DNA from: Antedon bifida
Taxonomy: Eukaryota; Echinodermata; Crinoidea; Comatulida; Antedonidae
Assembly (NCBI GenBank): GCA_963402885.1
Contig: OY727100.1
Span: 15,655,395 to 15,719,394, forward strand
Reading direction: 5' to 3'
Length of the DNA stretch: 64,000 bases
A program made the translations under genes and the position numbers. The notes beneath the pieces are model-generated. The model was not told the DNA's origin, did no database searches, and saw only the letters and a program-made list of their open reading frames with translations. Position 1 is the stretch's first letter, and every line of letters starts with the position of its first letter. Positions 38,047-49,854 of this stretch are shown one piece after another.

Positions 38047-38544
38047 AAAAATCCTAAAATAATGTATTTTAAATGTCCCTGATTTATAGGTTTTGTTATT
38101 GTTTGAACTCACCGCCGCATCATAGATGTCCAGGACAATCTACGAAAGAAAACTTTGGAGTGAGAGACACTAATAATGGTTTCTTATCTTTTATTTAATT
38201 TATTGAATTGAATAGAATAGATCTGAAATCACGTGCTGCTATGAAGTTTTGATTTTATATGATGTCACCATTAGCCAATCAAAATGCAGAAATCATCATA
38301 TTCTCCATGGATTGTGCCAATGAAAAACGGGAGCGGTGATGCTCAGTGCTAAGCAGTGTCAGGAAGCACGTACGTACACATTACACACGACCATCCATGA
38401 TACCTATGATAAGTACAGTACACAGTTCAGAGAGAGTGGTACAGTATATACCGAGACGAGGGTTAGTAGGCTAGGCCCACAGACATATTTCTTCTTGCGG
38501 TGTAAATTACGACAGGTGATACGGTTTACAGTATATAAACAGAT

Positions 38545-41238
38545 ATGGTGGACAACGAATTTCCAGATACAATCCATACTACTACGACCACAACAACGAC
38601 AGGGACTACCGACGATGGATATCAAACTCGGCGAAACCAGGGATCTATCTTCGATAACATGGACCGGGCATATCTGCGGTCACGCCCCGGCATTATAAAC
38701 ATCATCGTAATTGTAAGAATCTCATTGGGCCTAGCTTCTACTGTAGTGTACTGACCCAAGCTCTTTTCTAATTACTGGTTAATAATACTGTACTGGTTAA
38801 GTATTATTAGCCTATTAAGTATTAGGGTCCTACTAAAAAACTGCAATGCCAACCATTGTTAATGTTATGGTATAATATTTTTGGTCAAATGTTTCTTGAA
38901 TTGAATTAATTATATGGTATTCGTAATTAGATCTGACTGAATTGCTCTCATTAATGTCATAAATTAATAAATACTGTTTGTTGTTATTAATAATTCAATG
39001 TTAAAAATAAAAACATTATTTAACAAATCCTGTAATCATTTTTTTATTTATTATTTTTTATTTATTTATTTTTGTTTTATTCAATCGAAACCAACAGCGA
39101 TAATTACCGCCATTAACAGGTTTGATACAAACAAATAAGAGAATGAGAATTAAATCTAAATTCTTACAAAAACCGTAACAATTACGTGAATATTGTATCA
39201 CCGGGGATCCTACTTTGATGCATAATGTAGGCCTATCCATGGAGGTATAACATTAATTTTATACCTCCATGGCCTATCTATGTTTTACATTTCACCTGAA
39301 GAGTGCGGCCAGCTACATGCTGGTCGTACGAAACAAATTTGTAGTGATTAAAACAATGAAGTAACCAAGTTTTCTGCTGTTATTTTATTTATATTATTAT
39401 ATATATATGTGCAAACACAAAACCATTTTTTTAACCCATCCTTCTGTCTACATTTTAAACAAAGTTCAAATGATTGATCAATGTAGGCATAGGCTAGTTT
39501 GTATATAAATTAATATAAAACATTTTTGTTAATTGATAAACTGTTCAGAAAACATGTGTATGTTTGTGCTTTTTCCTCCAGATATTAGCCTTCTTTTATT
39601 GGGTTATTCTGGTAGCAGCAGATTGGTGGGATTTAGGATTCATGGTTACTGTTGGAATATGCTCAATGATACAAACAGGCATCTATTTTTTCGTTTTTCT
39701 ATTCAGAATCAATGAGAAAATTACATTCATCGCTTGGGAAATGTCTGTAAGTTAATTATGCTTTAAAATTACAATACCACTTTAAAAGCAAGTATAAAAA
39801 CTAAAATTTAAAGCCTGGATGTAACAATATTTCCTTTCATTATTTATTCGGTCTATTTCAATATGTACATAACAACAAAAAAATGAAATTGGGGAGACCA
39901 GGGTCAACCTAAGTGAACGTAATCACTGTAGCTGAGCCGGTTGACACAACCCCAAAGTCAGTTTACACATAAATAACACAGAATACATTTAAAGTGAATA
40001 AAAATGAATGTGAACTTTTCTAATGAAGGCTGATGGGCTTTCTAGGTAAATGTTCTTTTCATTATACTGTACATACAATGATGCCAGTGAAGTTGTAGTT
40101 TTAATGCCACAACATTTTCCCAGCATATTTTCCGGCTGTATTCACCATTCACACTTAGGCCAAGGGAAACACTCACTGTACTCTTAAAATTAAATAAAAT
40201 ATCCTATCCAAGTGAATGCAATTTAAGGAAATACTTCATAAATATTAATTAAGTGAAATACTTTCCCATTTTAAGGGAAATATCTCACTTAAGTGCGATT
40301 GGTGAATATGGCCACTATTTTTAGTAACTTCCAATTTCTCAAGCCTCTCATTCTCACTCACAGCTACAAATAATATGTCCGTAGATGCATTAATCGAGAG
40401 GGGACACTCTTTTTAACACATTTGTATCTGATATAATAATAATAACCATGGTATCTTTTTCTGAACGTAGGAATTTATACTGCACTGTGTGATGACAGGC
40501 CTGTACCTTTTGTCAGCTATTCTTACCTCTGTTGAAGCTGGACAATCCAGAGGATATACTGCTCATGGAAAACTTGTATTTTGCACTGTAAGTACTAATT
40601 GTATCATATTTTTATTTATATTATATTGTTGAATTCTCTTCAATGGATAAACTATAACTTACGCCCTAAGCCTTAAATGAGACTTAGGAATAGTGGTGAG
40701 TTACCTGACTTAGGCAGGATTGAACCCTGGACCGTGCGTTGCTCATTTGAGGCTTAATGAGCAGAGTAAAAAGATTTGTGAGTTAGAACCCTGACCCTAA
40801 GACAGGATTGAATCCTGGATTTGAGATATGAAAGCAAGCATATAAACCACTAAGCTACTGCTCCACTGTAAATCTTGTATTGCAGCACCAACCCTCTGAA
40901 AATGAACTGATCCAAAAAGTTAGGCTGTCTAAGAATTGCGGTTTAAGAAAGAAATCTTCTGATTTTGTTTGCAGTGAATGTATAATTTTACCAATATATT
41001 TTAATATATTCTACAGCTCCTTGCTTGGATATTGCTTTTACTGTATGCTGCAAGTTTATATCTGAGCTACCACTCTTGTACAGCATATTGTCAGAGGCGT
41101 AGTGGAGGTGGATGTCCAGCCACAACAACAACTACCACCACAACAAACACCACTGTAATGGTTGTTGAAAGCGCCCACCAGCAACAATACCCTGAGAAGG
41201 TAGATCCCTACGGCCCACCACCTGCATACAGTATTTGA
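38545..41238 (+). CDS. MARVEL-domain protein A (plasmolipin/CMTM-like)
   Basis: Four-pass membrane protein of the MARVEL superfamily, which shapes or sorts apical and myelin-type membranes. Exons 38545-38712, 39582-39746, 40471-40587 and 41017-41238, all phase 0, give 223 aa. The N-terminal ~50 residues are polar with a run of eight Thr. Helices follow: IINIIVILAFFYWVILVAA, LGFMVTVGICSMIQTGIYFF, FILHCVMTGLYLLSAILTSV and LLAWILLLLYAASLYLSY. The C-tail is again Thr-rich and ends GPPPAYSI, a PPxY motif of the type read by WW-domain ubiquitin ligases. A tandem paralogue lies at 44091-46727 with identical exon phases. Linkage to ARL2BP and NUP93, as for human PLLP, favours plasmolipin over CMTM, but sequence alone does not decide. 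Confidence 0.85.
40690..40866 (-). mobile_element. Two tRNA-like SINE heads
   Basis: On the minus strand 40866-40806 reads 'ggagcagtagcttagtgg' (A box) and 'ggattcaatcctg' (B box). A second B-box-like 'gggttcaatcctgcc' lies near 40714. The anticodon arms are degraded. They lie in the third intron of MARVEL gene A. Confidence 0.55.
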
Positions 41239-41404
41239 ATAAGAATTTTGTACTAATTTGACTTCTCTTCTCTTTGTATTAATTGTCTTCTTTCTCACAA
41301 TTTATGTACCTCAGTCACCCTGTACATTGGTAAAGCCTACTTTGCATTTCATTGCGCTGTGGTATACTTTACTACAGTACTGGCATAAAGAATATCATGT
41401 ATGG

Positions 41405-41696
41405 CAGTACTTTACTGTATGCCATTTGTACAGAGTGCTGTGAGATACAGTACTTTACTGCATGCCATTTGTACAGAGTGCTGTGGGATACAGTACTTTA
41501 CTGTATGCCGTTTGTACAGAGTGCTGTGGGATTCAGTACTTTACTGTATGCCATTTGTACAGAGTGCTGTGAGATACAGTACTTTACTGCATGCCATTTG
41601 TACAGAGTGCTGTGGGATACAGTACTTTACTGTATGCCGTTTGTACAGAGTGCTGTGGGATTCAGTACTTTACTGTATGTCGTTTGTACAGAGTAA
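41405..41696. repeat. 43-bp minisatellite with 129-bp higher-order unit
   Basis: About seven units beginning 'cagtactttactg' at 41405, 41448, 41491, 41534 and onward. Units alternate in the order gagata, gggata, gggatt, so the true repeat is 129 bp. Because 129 is a multiple of three, long 43-residue-repeat frames appear in several frames; they are spurious. Located in the 3' UTR or just downstream of MARVEL gene A. Confidence 0.93.
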
Positions 41697-42134
41697 AAAA
41701 ATGCTCAATTTTATACAGGTTGCATTGTACACATTCAATGGGTAAACATAAACTTTTCACCTGTCAACATTTGTGGCACATTTATATTAGATAAATGTGC
41801 CGCCTAAGGCCAATTTACACAGACGAGAGGTATCGGTATTAAAAATATAGAATCTATGTTACTCTTTATGACCATTACACAAAGCGCAGAGCCGCCGGGC
41901 AGTTTCCGCTGAGATTGTACGTGGGGCAATCTATGCGGTTTCTGCTTGCCGTTACTGCTCATCTGTGTAACTTGGCCTTTATGCTTTCCCCAAAAACAAA
42001 CCTTGCTTAAGCTTGCATTTTAAATACTTTATATAAATGATATAATGATGATGAATATGATACACATGTCTAAAACCAAACTATGTGCTAATATCTAGAT
42101 TGGGGAAGTTCCACCCAACTGATACCTACCCCCT

Positions 42135-42600
42135 TTAATAACAACCTAGCAACTTTACCGTAAACCATATTTTGACAACGTATATGATTTCAGAATAATT
42201 TCGAGATTTATGATATTGTTGCACGCGCTCACCGTACAGCCGTCGCTGTAAATTGCTGTGACGTCAAATGTGCGTAGCAAAATCTACCTCATGAGTTTTC
42301 ACTGTTAAGATACAAGAGATAGGTACCCGTCATTTAAATTGCTAATTTGACCTGCATTAGGCTTAAATTTGCCAAATGTTTAGTCTGTTATTTTGAAGAA
42401 ACACTTCAATATCCAGATAGGAAAAAGAAACAATAAAAAAATTTAACATTTATATTTTTAAGATTTATTTAAAAAGTGTGTTTACTAGAAATTTTCGCAC
42501 TCGGCGATATTATAAATCTTGCAATTGTTCTGAAATCATATGTACATCCCTAATAGTAATACGTTGTCAAAATATGGTTCTCGGTAAAGTTGTCCTTTAA
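42135..42600. mobile_element. TTAA-flanked inverted-repeat element
   Basis: TTAA at both edges (42135 and 42597). The left arm 'aactttaccgtaaaccatat' faces the right arm 'atatggttctcggtaaagtt', with more complementarity inward ('gacaacgta', 'atgatttcagaa'). No coding capacity. The rest of 41697-44090 shows nothing recognisable. Confidence 0.8.
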
Positions 42601-44090
42601 TGTGTAGTGTAGGTTACAGACTGCAATTCGGCTTTTTATATTTTGGCACATGGAATGGGATGGAATGTAGGCCTAGTTCTAGTAAAAAATAACTTTGTCT
42701 GCTAATGTGTTGTATCATGCTTAAACCGTAATGACCATTTAGATGCTCAACACGTTATGAATAAAGGATCAAATTATCTAAATTTTATACAAACAACATA
42801 CTTTTTAATAGTTCTTAGTTTTTTTAATGACATACACTATAAAAAAAATGAGGTCTGTTTTTCTTTTCAACTATATTATAGTATTGTTAGATTATAGTAA
42901 AGGGTTACTTCTATTTTTTTTAAACTTATATTTTTTTAAATATCCATTTTCTACAAGAATGTTATGTATTTATTGGTTTCATATAAACTTTTCAAATGTA
43001 TAGGGTGAAGGAAAACATTTACTGGTTTACCTTTTATCAAAAACATTACATCTGTCAACTACGCACATGTTAACACGCTTAATAATACCTCATGACATAA
43101 ATGATTTTCAAAAAAAAGTTGGTTAAAATTTAAACATAGAACTTACATGAACTTTATATAGGTATTTATATATTCAGAAGTAAATAAGCAAAAATTAAAA
43201 TATTTATTCATCACTCTATACTTGCCTCTCAATATTTCTTTTATAAAAATGCATGTGTATTATTAGACTAGTAGAGATCAGTATAGACAAGTAAAATAGG
43301 TTCTATTCTATATGTTAACATACTTGTTGTATGTAAAGTTGAGATAATCTCTTCCTGTTTGGAAAACCTGCATGGTGTACAACAAACATAGCATTACTAG
43401 TTATAAATACAGTATGTACTGTAGTACTGTAGTTGGTTATTTTATATAACAGTAAAATACTGTGTACATGTATTTAATTTTAAATAATACAATGTATTTA
43501 AATATTGGGATATTGTTGAATAAACTCTGTAGAGCCAACAGTATCTTTCTTCTGCTGTGTAGTTCATTCTATTAAAAAATGAAGATTCATGTGTTTTGGA
43601 GATGTGTAGCTAGTTCAGGCAATAGCCATTTTAACACAATAGTTTACTACAATATAAAATAAAAACAAAAAATGTTACATTTTGTATCCAGAGAGGTTCC
43701 TTGATAATTGGCAAGTAATAATATATAATTGAGGAAACTTGCACCAAATACACCTATTAAATCTAATCAACTATTGGTATCTTTTTTATTGTACTATAAA
43801 ATATTAAAAATCAGAAAGATAAATGTCATACCTGGACACAGCATAATGGCCGCGCAAGAAAATTAATATTTTATAATAATTATTCTAAATTAATTAGTAA
43901 AGAATTCCAGCTAAACACATATTAATAGTTATAGCGCCACCTAATCGGACAATGGAATTTCGCGTACCTGGGGATCTTTGACTTCTGTGTGGGAAAATAT
44001 TGTTTACCTTGCAAGTTTTTTTGACAATTGTAATTACTACTAATTTGTTTGTTGATACGTACGGTTTGTGAGCATAAAACAATAATCAAG

Positions 44091-46727
44091 ATGGATAACC
44101 AATTTCCCGATACAATTCAAACAACAACTACTACGACTTCGACTTATCACACCACTTCAAACTCAAACAGTAGCGGTGGGCGTATCGCTGTTGACCAAGC
44201 ATACCTACGCTCAATTCCATCAGTTCTTCGCATCCTCGAAATCGTAAGTGTGGATGTTGGGCCTAGCTGGCTAGTATAGTAAAGTCCTTACTTAGTCCGT
44301 GGAGGTATATAATATGTATATGTAAATATACGATATAAACATTATTCTGTTGTATTTGCTTTAGTGTAATATAATAAAATATAAACACCTGAGTCTTTGC
44401 AGAGATGGCCTCAATAATTATTTTTTTAAACACGGATGAGGCTATTGACACGGTTTTCAGTATGTGGCATTTAATGTTTTTTATTGGTGCATTTATTTAG
44501 TAATTCTTTCGACATGGTTAATTAATGATGCTGATTGCATATTATTTTTTTCTTTCATTCCAATTCCGCTGCTGGGTCTCCGTGACTAATTAATAATAAT
44601 AATTATAATCAATATTAATAATTAATTAATAAATAACTATATTCTTGGTAATGTTCTTTAAATTTATCAATACATGAATAATACTACGAGTGTGAATTGT
44701 GAAATTGTATTGGAGAAATATATGATGCGTAAAAGTCATTATTTTTTATTACTCTCAAGGGAAAATTTTATATTATTGGATTATATGCCATCCATAACGA
44801 AAAATTGGAATATTACACTTTTACAGTATTAGTGATACAGGGAAGTGCCACACAGTGGAGTATGACTCACAGAGTCATAGTATACAAATAACACTGTGTA
44901 CTCAGTGTCAGTGGGCTCTCTTCCCTGTATCACAACATCAAACCTCCTCTGCTGATCGAAAGTAAAATTTTATCAAGTATTAATATAAATCCACTGTACT
45001 GCTTTCATAATCATTGTCGAAAGGCAGCACTCCATTTTGCAAAAAGCTTAACATTCAATAGTATCATTGATTATCACCATTAAATATCACTTTCAGCTAA
45101 TTAACCAATCAAATGGCAAGTGGAATTGAATGATAATTTTGTCTGGACTGATGATTTCACAAGTAATTTAAAAGCATGCAGAATATCTGCATGTTTTTAA
45201 ATTACTTGTGAAAGATACAGTTATCACAAGCCACACCTAATCGACTGATGGAATTCCGCTTACCTGCTGTGTGGGAAAATATTGTTTACCTTGCAAGTTT
45301 TTTTTTGACAATAGTAACTACTACTAATTTGTTTGTTGATACGTATGTTTTAAGAGCATAAAACAATAATCAAGATTGATACAGTAACCAATTTCCCAAT
45401 ACAATTCAAACAACAACCACTACGACTTAATACCAAACTACTTAAAGACTGTGAACACACCAGGAAAGAGTGAAATCAGTCCCTGGTGTGACAGTGCACA
45501 TACAACAATTTCTGACTGATGATTTTAAAGTACATTTCTGTAAATTGTTTTTGTTTATATAGGTATTGAGTTTTCTTTACTGGGTGATCCTTTGTGCTGT
45601 TAGCAGCCACAAGCTTGGTTTTATGATATTTGTTGGACTGACTGCGATGATAACTGCTATTATGTACTTTGTAATCTTTTTACTTCAGCTCAACAAGAAA
45701 GTCCCTTTCATTGCTTGGGAATTATCGGTAAGCTGGTAACATACAGTACATACACAGTATTTTGTATTTCTTGTGAAATAGAGGAGGGTTCTGGGTTGGT
45801 GATCTGGTCACCTCTCCCTTGGATCTGCCTGAGTTAAGCTCTGTCTACACTATCAAAGTTTATGTGATAAAAAGATTTGATGTGGCCATATATGGAGATG
45901 ATGATGTCAAGGACAGATGGGTCATATAAGCTTCAAATTGGCCAAACATTTAATAAACCTAGTATAAATGTAATAAAAATGTCTATTTCTTTTTTAAGAG
46001 TTTTTAGGAAGGATTTTGAGATATTTTCAACTTATTTTTTTCTTTATCAATATAGGAACTGATTTCTAACTTTGTGTTTGCTTGCCTTTTCTTCATTGCC
46101 GCTATTATTACCTCAGTAAGGGCGCAATATTATAGCAACACCACAGAGCATGGAAAACTTGTCTTTTGCACTGTAAGTATTAAAATGTGGCCCAGAGCTG
46201 TAAAGAAGTTAGACTCACAATTTGATCAATTTTAGGGTCGTCTATTGTTGGCGATTGAGTATTACATTCTTAACAATTTTGTTTAGTTAAATTGCATGCA
46301 TGAGTAAATAGCACATTCTATTTTTTACCAAGACTACAATTTGTGTCATTAACACAAAATCAGGTAAAAATTGTTTTCCATTAATTGATGTCATGCGAGC
46401 ATAATTATAAAAGACTAAAGAAAAAACTAATTCCAGAAACCCTTAAAACTTTACCGTCAAGTGTTAAATCAATTATATATGAATTTTCTTTTATAGTTGT
46501 TGGCATGGGTTTTGACTTTGCTCTTTGCTGCTAGCTGTTTTTTTAGTTTTCGTTTGTTCCTAGCTGTACGTGACTGTCAATCAGCATCAAGAACCACTAC
46601 CGCTACAACCACAAATGTAACCGCTGTTCCCGATTATGAACGTGGTAAGGGGCCAGAGAAACATGATGTGGGGGTAGGGGAAGGAGGTGGAGTTGATCAA
46701 GGTACAGGAACAGACCTCACATATTAG
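44091..46727 (+). CDS. MARVEL-domain protein B (plasmolipin/CMTM-like)
   Basis: Tandem paralogue of the gene at 38545. Exons 44091-44243, 45563-45727, 46056-46172 and 46497-46727 are phase 0 and encode 221 aa. It starts MDNQFPDTIQ like its neighbour (MVDNEFPDTIH) and has a shorter Thr run. Four helices follow: VLRILEIVLSFLYWVIL, LGFMIFVGLTAMITAIMYFV, LISNFVFACLFFIAAIITSV and LLAWVLTLLFAASCFFSF. FIAWE before the exon 2/3 junction and EHGKLVFCT before exon 4 match gene A. The C-tail is Gly/Glu-rich and lacks the PPxY motif. A broken copy of its first exon and 5' flank lies in intron 1. Confidence 0.85.
44832..44933. mobile_element. Small MITE with GTGATACAGGGAAG ends
   Basis: The left end 'gtgatacagggaag' is exactly inverted as 'cttccctgtatcac' at the right. 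About 100 bp, no coding. Confidence 0.75.
45155..45213. repeat. Near-perfect 28-bp hairpin
   Basis: Arms 'tttcacaagtaatttaaaag' onward and their complement meet around a 3-nt centre at 'gcagaatatctgc'. Only about one mismatch. Probably the core of a MITE. Confidence 0.8.
45241..45425 (+). pseudogene. Broken duplicate of MARVEL gene B exon 1
   Basis: Matches 43940-44140, that is, 5' flank plus the first ~45 nt of coding ('accaatttccc', 'tacaattcaaacaacaac'). The ATG is altered to a gattgatac sequence and an in-frame taa follows 'actacgact'. It lies in intron 1 of the gene it came from. Confidence 0.85.
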
Positions 46728-49700
46728 TGACATAATTCCCTAAAGTTTCCTTACGTGCAAAGACAGTTTGTGGTATCCTCGGAGGGATTCACATGCCTGT
46801 AACACTGTGGTAAGTTTTTATAGAGGGGAAATAGTGAACGTTGACGAATTGGGTATGGATTGTAAACAACATGTGTTGTATGCAGTAAAGTTAAAAAGTA
46901 TGTAAAAACAACAATACAAAAGAGCATATTAACCTACCAGAGTGAAGAAGCTAGGCCTAACCTAGTATGCAAGTATGCAATGGTGGGCACAAGGAATAAA
47001 ATCTAATTTCTCATACACTGAGCCCCCAAAGCGATTTGAGAAAACTCTCCTATGTGTATAAAGATAGGAAAGTCCACCCTCCCCCATTCCCCCCCCCCCC
47101 CCCCCCCCCAACTGTGTATTATGTCACTATACCCACTCAATCAACTGTTTGCGATTCCCCTCTATTTTATCTTGGAGGTGTCTTTAAAGTGGTGGAATCT
47201 TGAAAACTTTAATAATTTTTTATAGAGTTTCAGATAAATGAAGTCTTCAATTAGGAGACTAATATTATCTTTTATAAATGTTTGCATTGAAATAGTTATT
47301 CACATAGATATTGGTCCTCTCAAAGTTTTGTAGGCTTGTGTAGCACCTTTATACACATCTAGTGCTTGTTGGTGTTTTAATGGTGCTTACAGAGATGCTC
47401 ACTTTATTGATAGTTAATTGTATCACGTGTGCTTTGTATATTTTGTGTAGAATTAGCCCATATGTATTATTAAATTTTATAAAATTATTATATTATAAAT
47501 AATAATTACGATAAATTATAGTTTTTTTTATATTAATAGTATCATTTAATAATTGTTAATAATAATTATTATTAATACAATTACCATAATATTATAATTT
47601 ATAATTATTATAATAATAATGATATTCTTTCTTTCTTTCTTTTATTCAATTTTATTATTATATGTATATATTAGCACCATCCCTTCACAGATAAAAAGTT
47701 AGGTTCGGAGCAATTAGGGTTTTTGTTATTTCAAGTGTGTGCTATATTTTGTGTGCATTCGGCATATTATAAAATTTCTTCCATAAAATTTATATATTCC
47801 TATTCCTAATATTCAAGTTTGTGTATTCCATGTAAAGTAAATTATATAAAGTAAATTATATAAAATGAATATAAAATATGAAATTCCTAAAAGGTTGTAA
47901 AAGATATCTTTTATACCATTTGTTTACAGGAACATTTGTTAACAGGCTAATAACAGTAGCAATGTCAAAATGATGTGCTATAGAATAGACAACAATGCAT
48001 CTATTTTTATTGATTTTAGAATCTAAATCTATTACATACAGTATTTTAACAGGGGTCTCCCAAAGGAGAGATTCTCCAAAGGAGGGGTTCCCCAGAGGAG
48101 GGATTCCCCAAACGTGGGGGTTCCCCCAAAGTAGGGGTTTTAACTGACAGTATTAGTAATTACAAATTTAATAAAGATTTTCACAAAAGTGATTTTATCA
48201 TGTGACTTACCTGTAAACAAGAAATTATGGCAAATGAATATTATAGTGAATAATTAGTAAACAAAAATTATGAAATTTAGTTTATTGATATTTTAGTTAA
48301 CTAAAACTAATTTTGAGAGGCTTGTTAGGATAAATAAAAGTGGTGATCAGAAATTGAGAGATCGAGGTGATAAAGAATTTGACTTTGTGTGTACAAAGTC
48401 CTTATTCGTCGAAATGATACATCATACCATTTGTATATGCTGTCTTTGCCTCATCTTTCAGATGGGAAATTTAGCATTGGTCCCATGTGCAATAAAATAG
48501 GGGGCTTTTGATTTTGCAAAGACCTAGGACATATGGATGTACTATGCGTATGTTGAGTTTGGCCATTCTTGTCAAGGCCAATTTAAGACTTCTGGGTGTC
48601 GGTAATCATGAAAAAATCTAAATTGATTTTAAAGCGCTCAATGACGTGAGGTTAAAATTGGTCGCAAATCGAAAGCCCCCAATGGTCATAATGACGAGTA
48701 CTCTTAGTTAGACATACTAGAGTCCCGTTTACTAGTCACGTATGACTATGTAGCAATTTTACCATAACAAATTTGCAATATAGTGTAGAAAAAAGCTTTC
48801 TTATTATAGAATTTTTGCTTCACTTTTAATGTTGATTATTTTATATTTTAAAAGGAGTACAGTATGGTATGTAGTGCATATTTTGTCTGTGTGTGAATTT
48901 TAAAGTTATTGTATTTTTTATCTTGGCTTCTACTTAGTAAAAATTAAAAATATGTGCTGACTGCAAAAAGGCTATCTACTTCCATATTAACAAAACTGGT
49001 AACTTAAATTCTTATTGAAAAAACAGGGTAAATTGTGTATGCATTGTTTCATCATACCGTAGATATGTTATATAATATCACTATTATACAATAGTAAATT
49101 ACTACAGAAATCAACCTATTATTAACCAGTGGCGTAACGGCTATGAGCGCTCACTGGTTAAACCCAGGGCCCCAGAGGATGAGTAGTCCAATGCAACTAC
49201 ACAGCGTTGGAGGGCCCCTTAGGAGTGCTAAACCAGGGGCCTCTTCCCCCTGCGTTACACTACTGCTTATTGTGGTATTTAAATAGTACACATAGGATCA
49301 GCTCTTTTAAGGAAATGCCCACAAATACATTACTACTGTATTAGTGTTCTGAAAGAGATCCTTAAAGTTTCACTTGATTGTGCCTTCCACCTGCTGGTGC
49401 TAAACTTCCCTCCTTATAACGACAATTTGCACATACTTAAAAACAGGGAAGTTGGAACAATGTTAGATATTTTTTTATATGAGCACATTCCTTAGTAATA
49501 TTGTTTTTTCTACACAGAATATTTAGTTTTAAAAAGCATAATTTTGTTTAAATATTTTTATGTTACAGTTCATAGATTATACTATTTTTCAGGGATTTTA
49601 TATTATTCACATTTTGTAATGTGTAACAATGCTAGAAATCGCACAATAAAAATAAAAATACCACAAAATTGTTTTATTTTTATGTTGTATCTTTAATAAT

Positions 49701-49854
49701 AGCTTTTACACTTTATTATAATTTAATACAACATGATTTTATGTTCTTTTCTGGTACAGTAAAATACATAATTGTTGTACAGTATTAAAAACATTTTAAA
49801 TGTTGTTACAGTTTTAGTGTTAAAACAGGTATTTTGATTGGAGAATAATTGAAT
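46728..49854. other. Gene-free 3.1 kb between MARVEL B and JmjC genes
   Basis: Includes a run of about 20 C near 47091-47110, an (AAT/ATT)-rich tract at 47460-47660, and a short tandem with palindromic units ('ggggttccccaaag'-like, 16-19 bp) at 48052-48140. The rest is AT-rich without recognisable genes. Confidence 0.6.
49127..49265. mobile_element. hAT-like MITE (CAGTGGCGTAACG ends)
   Basis: The start 'cagtggcgtaacg' faces the end 'cgttacactactg', with G/C-rich 'gggcccc' subterminal blocks. 139 bp, non-coding. Confidence 0.75.

Noticed and set aside
40806..40866. tRNA gene on the minus strand
   Set aside because: A- and B-box words are present, but the acceptor and anticodon stems do not pair well and a second partial copy is adjacent; a tRNA-derived SINE fits better.
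41352..41794. Overlapping 114-codon plus-strand repeat proteins
   Set aside because: Explained by the 129-bp higher-order period of a minisatellite, which leaves several frames open together.
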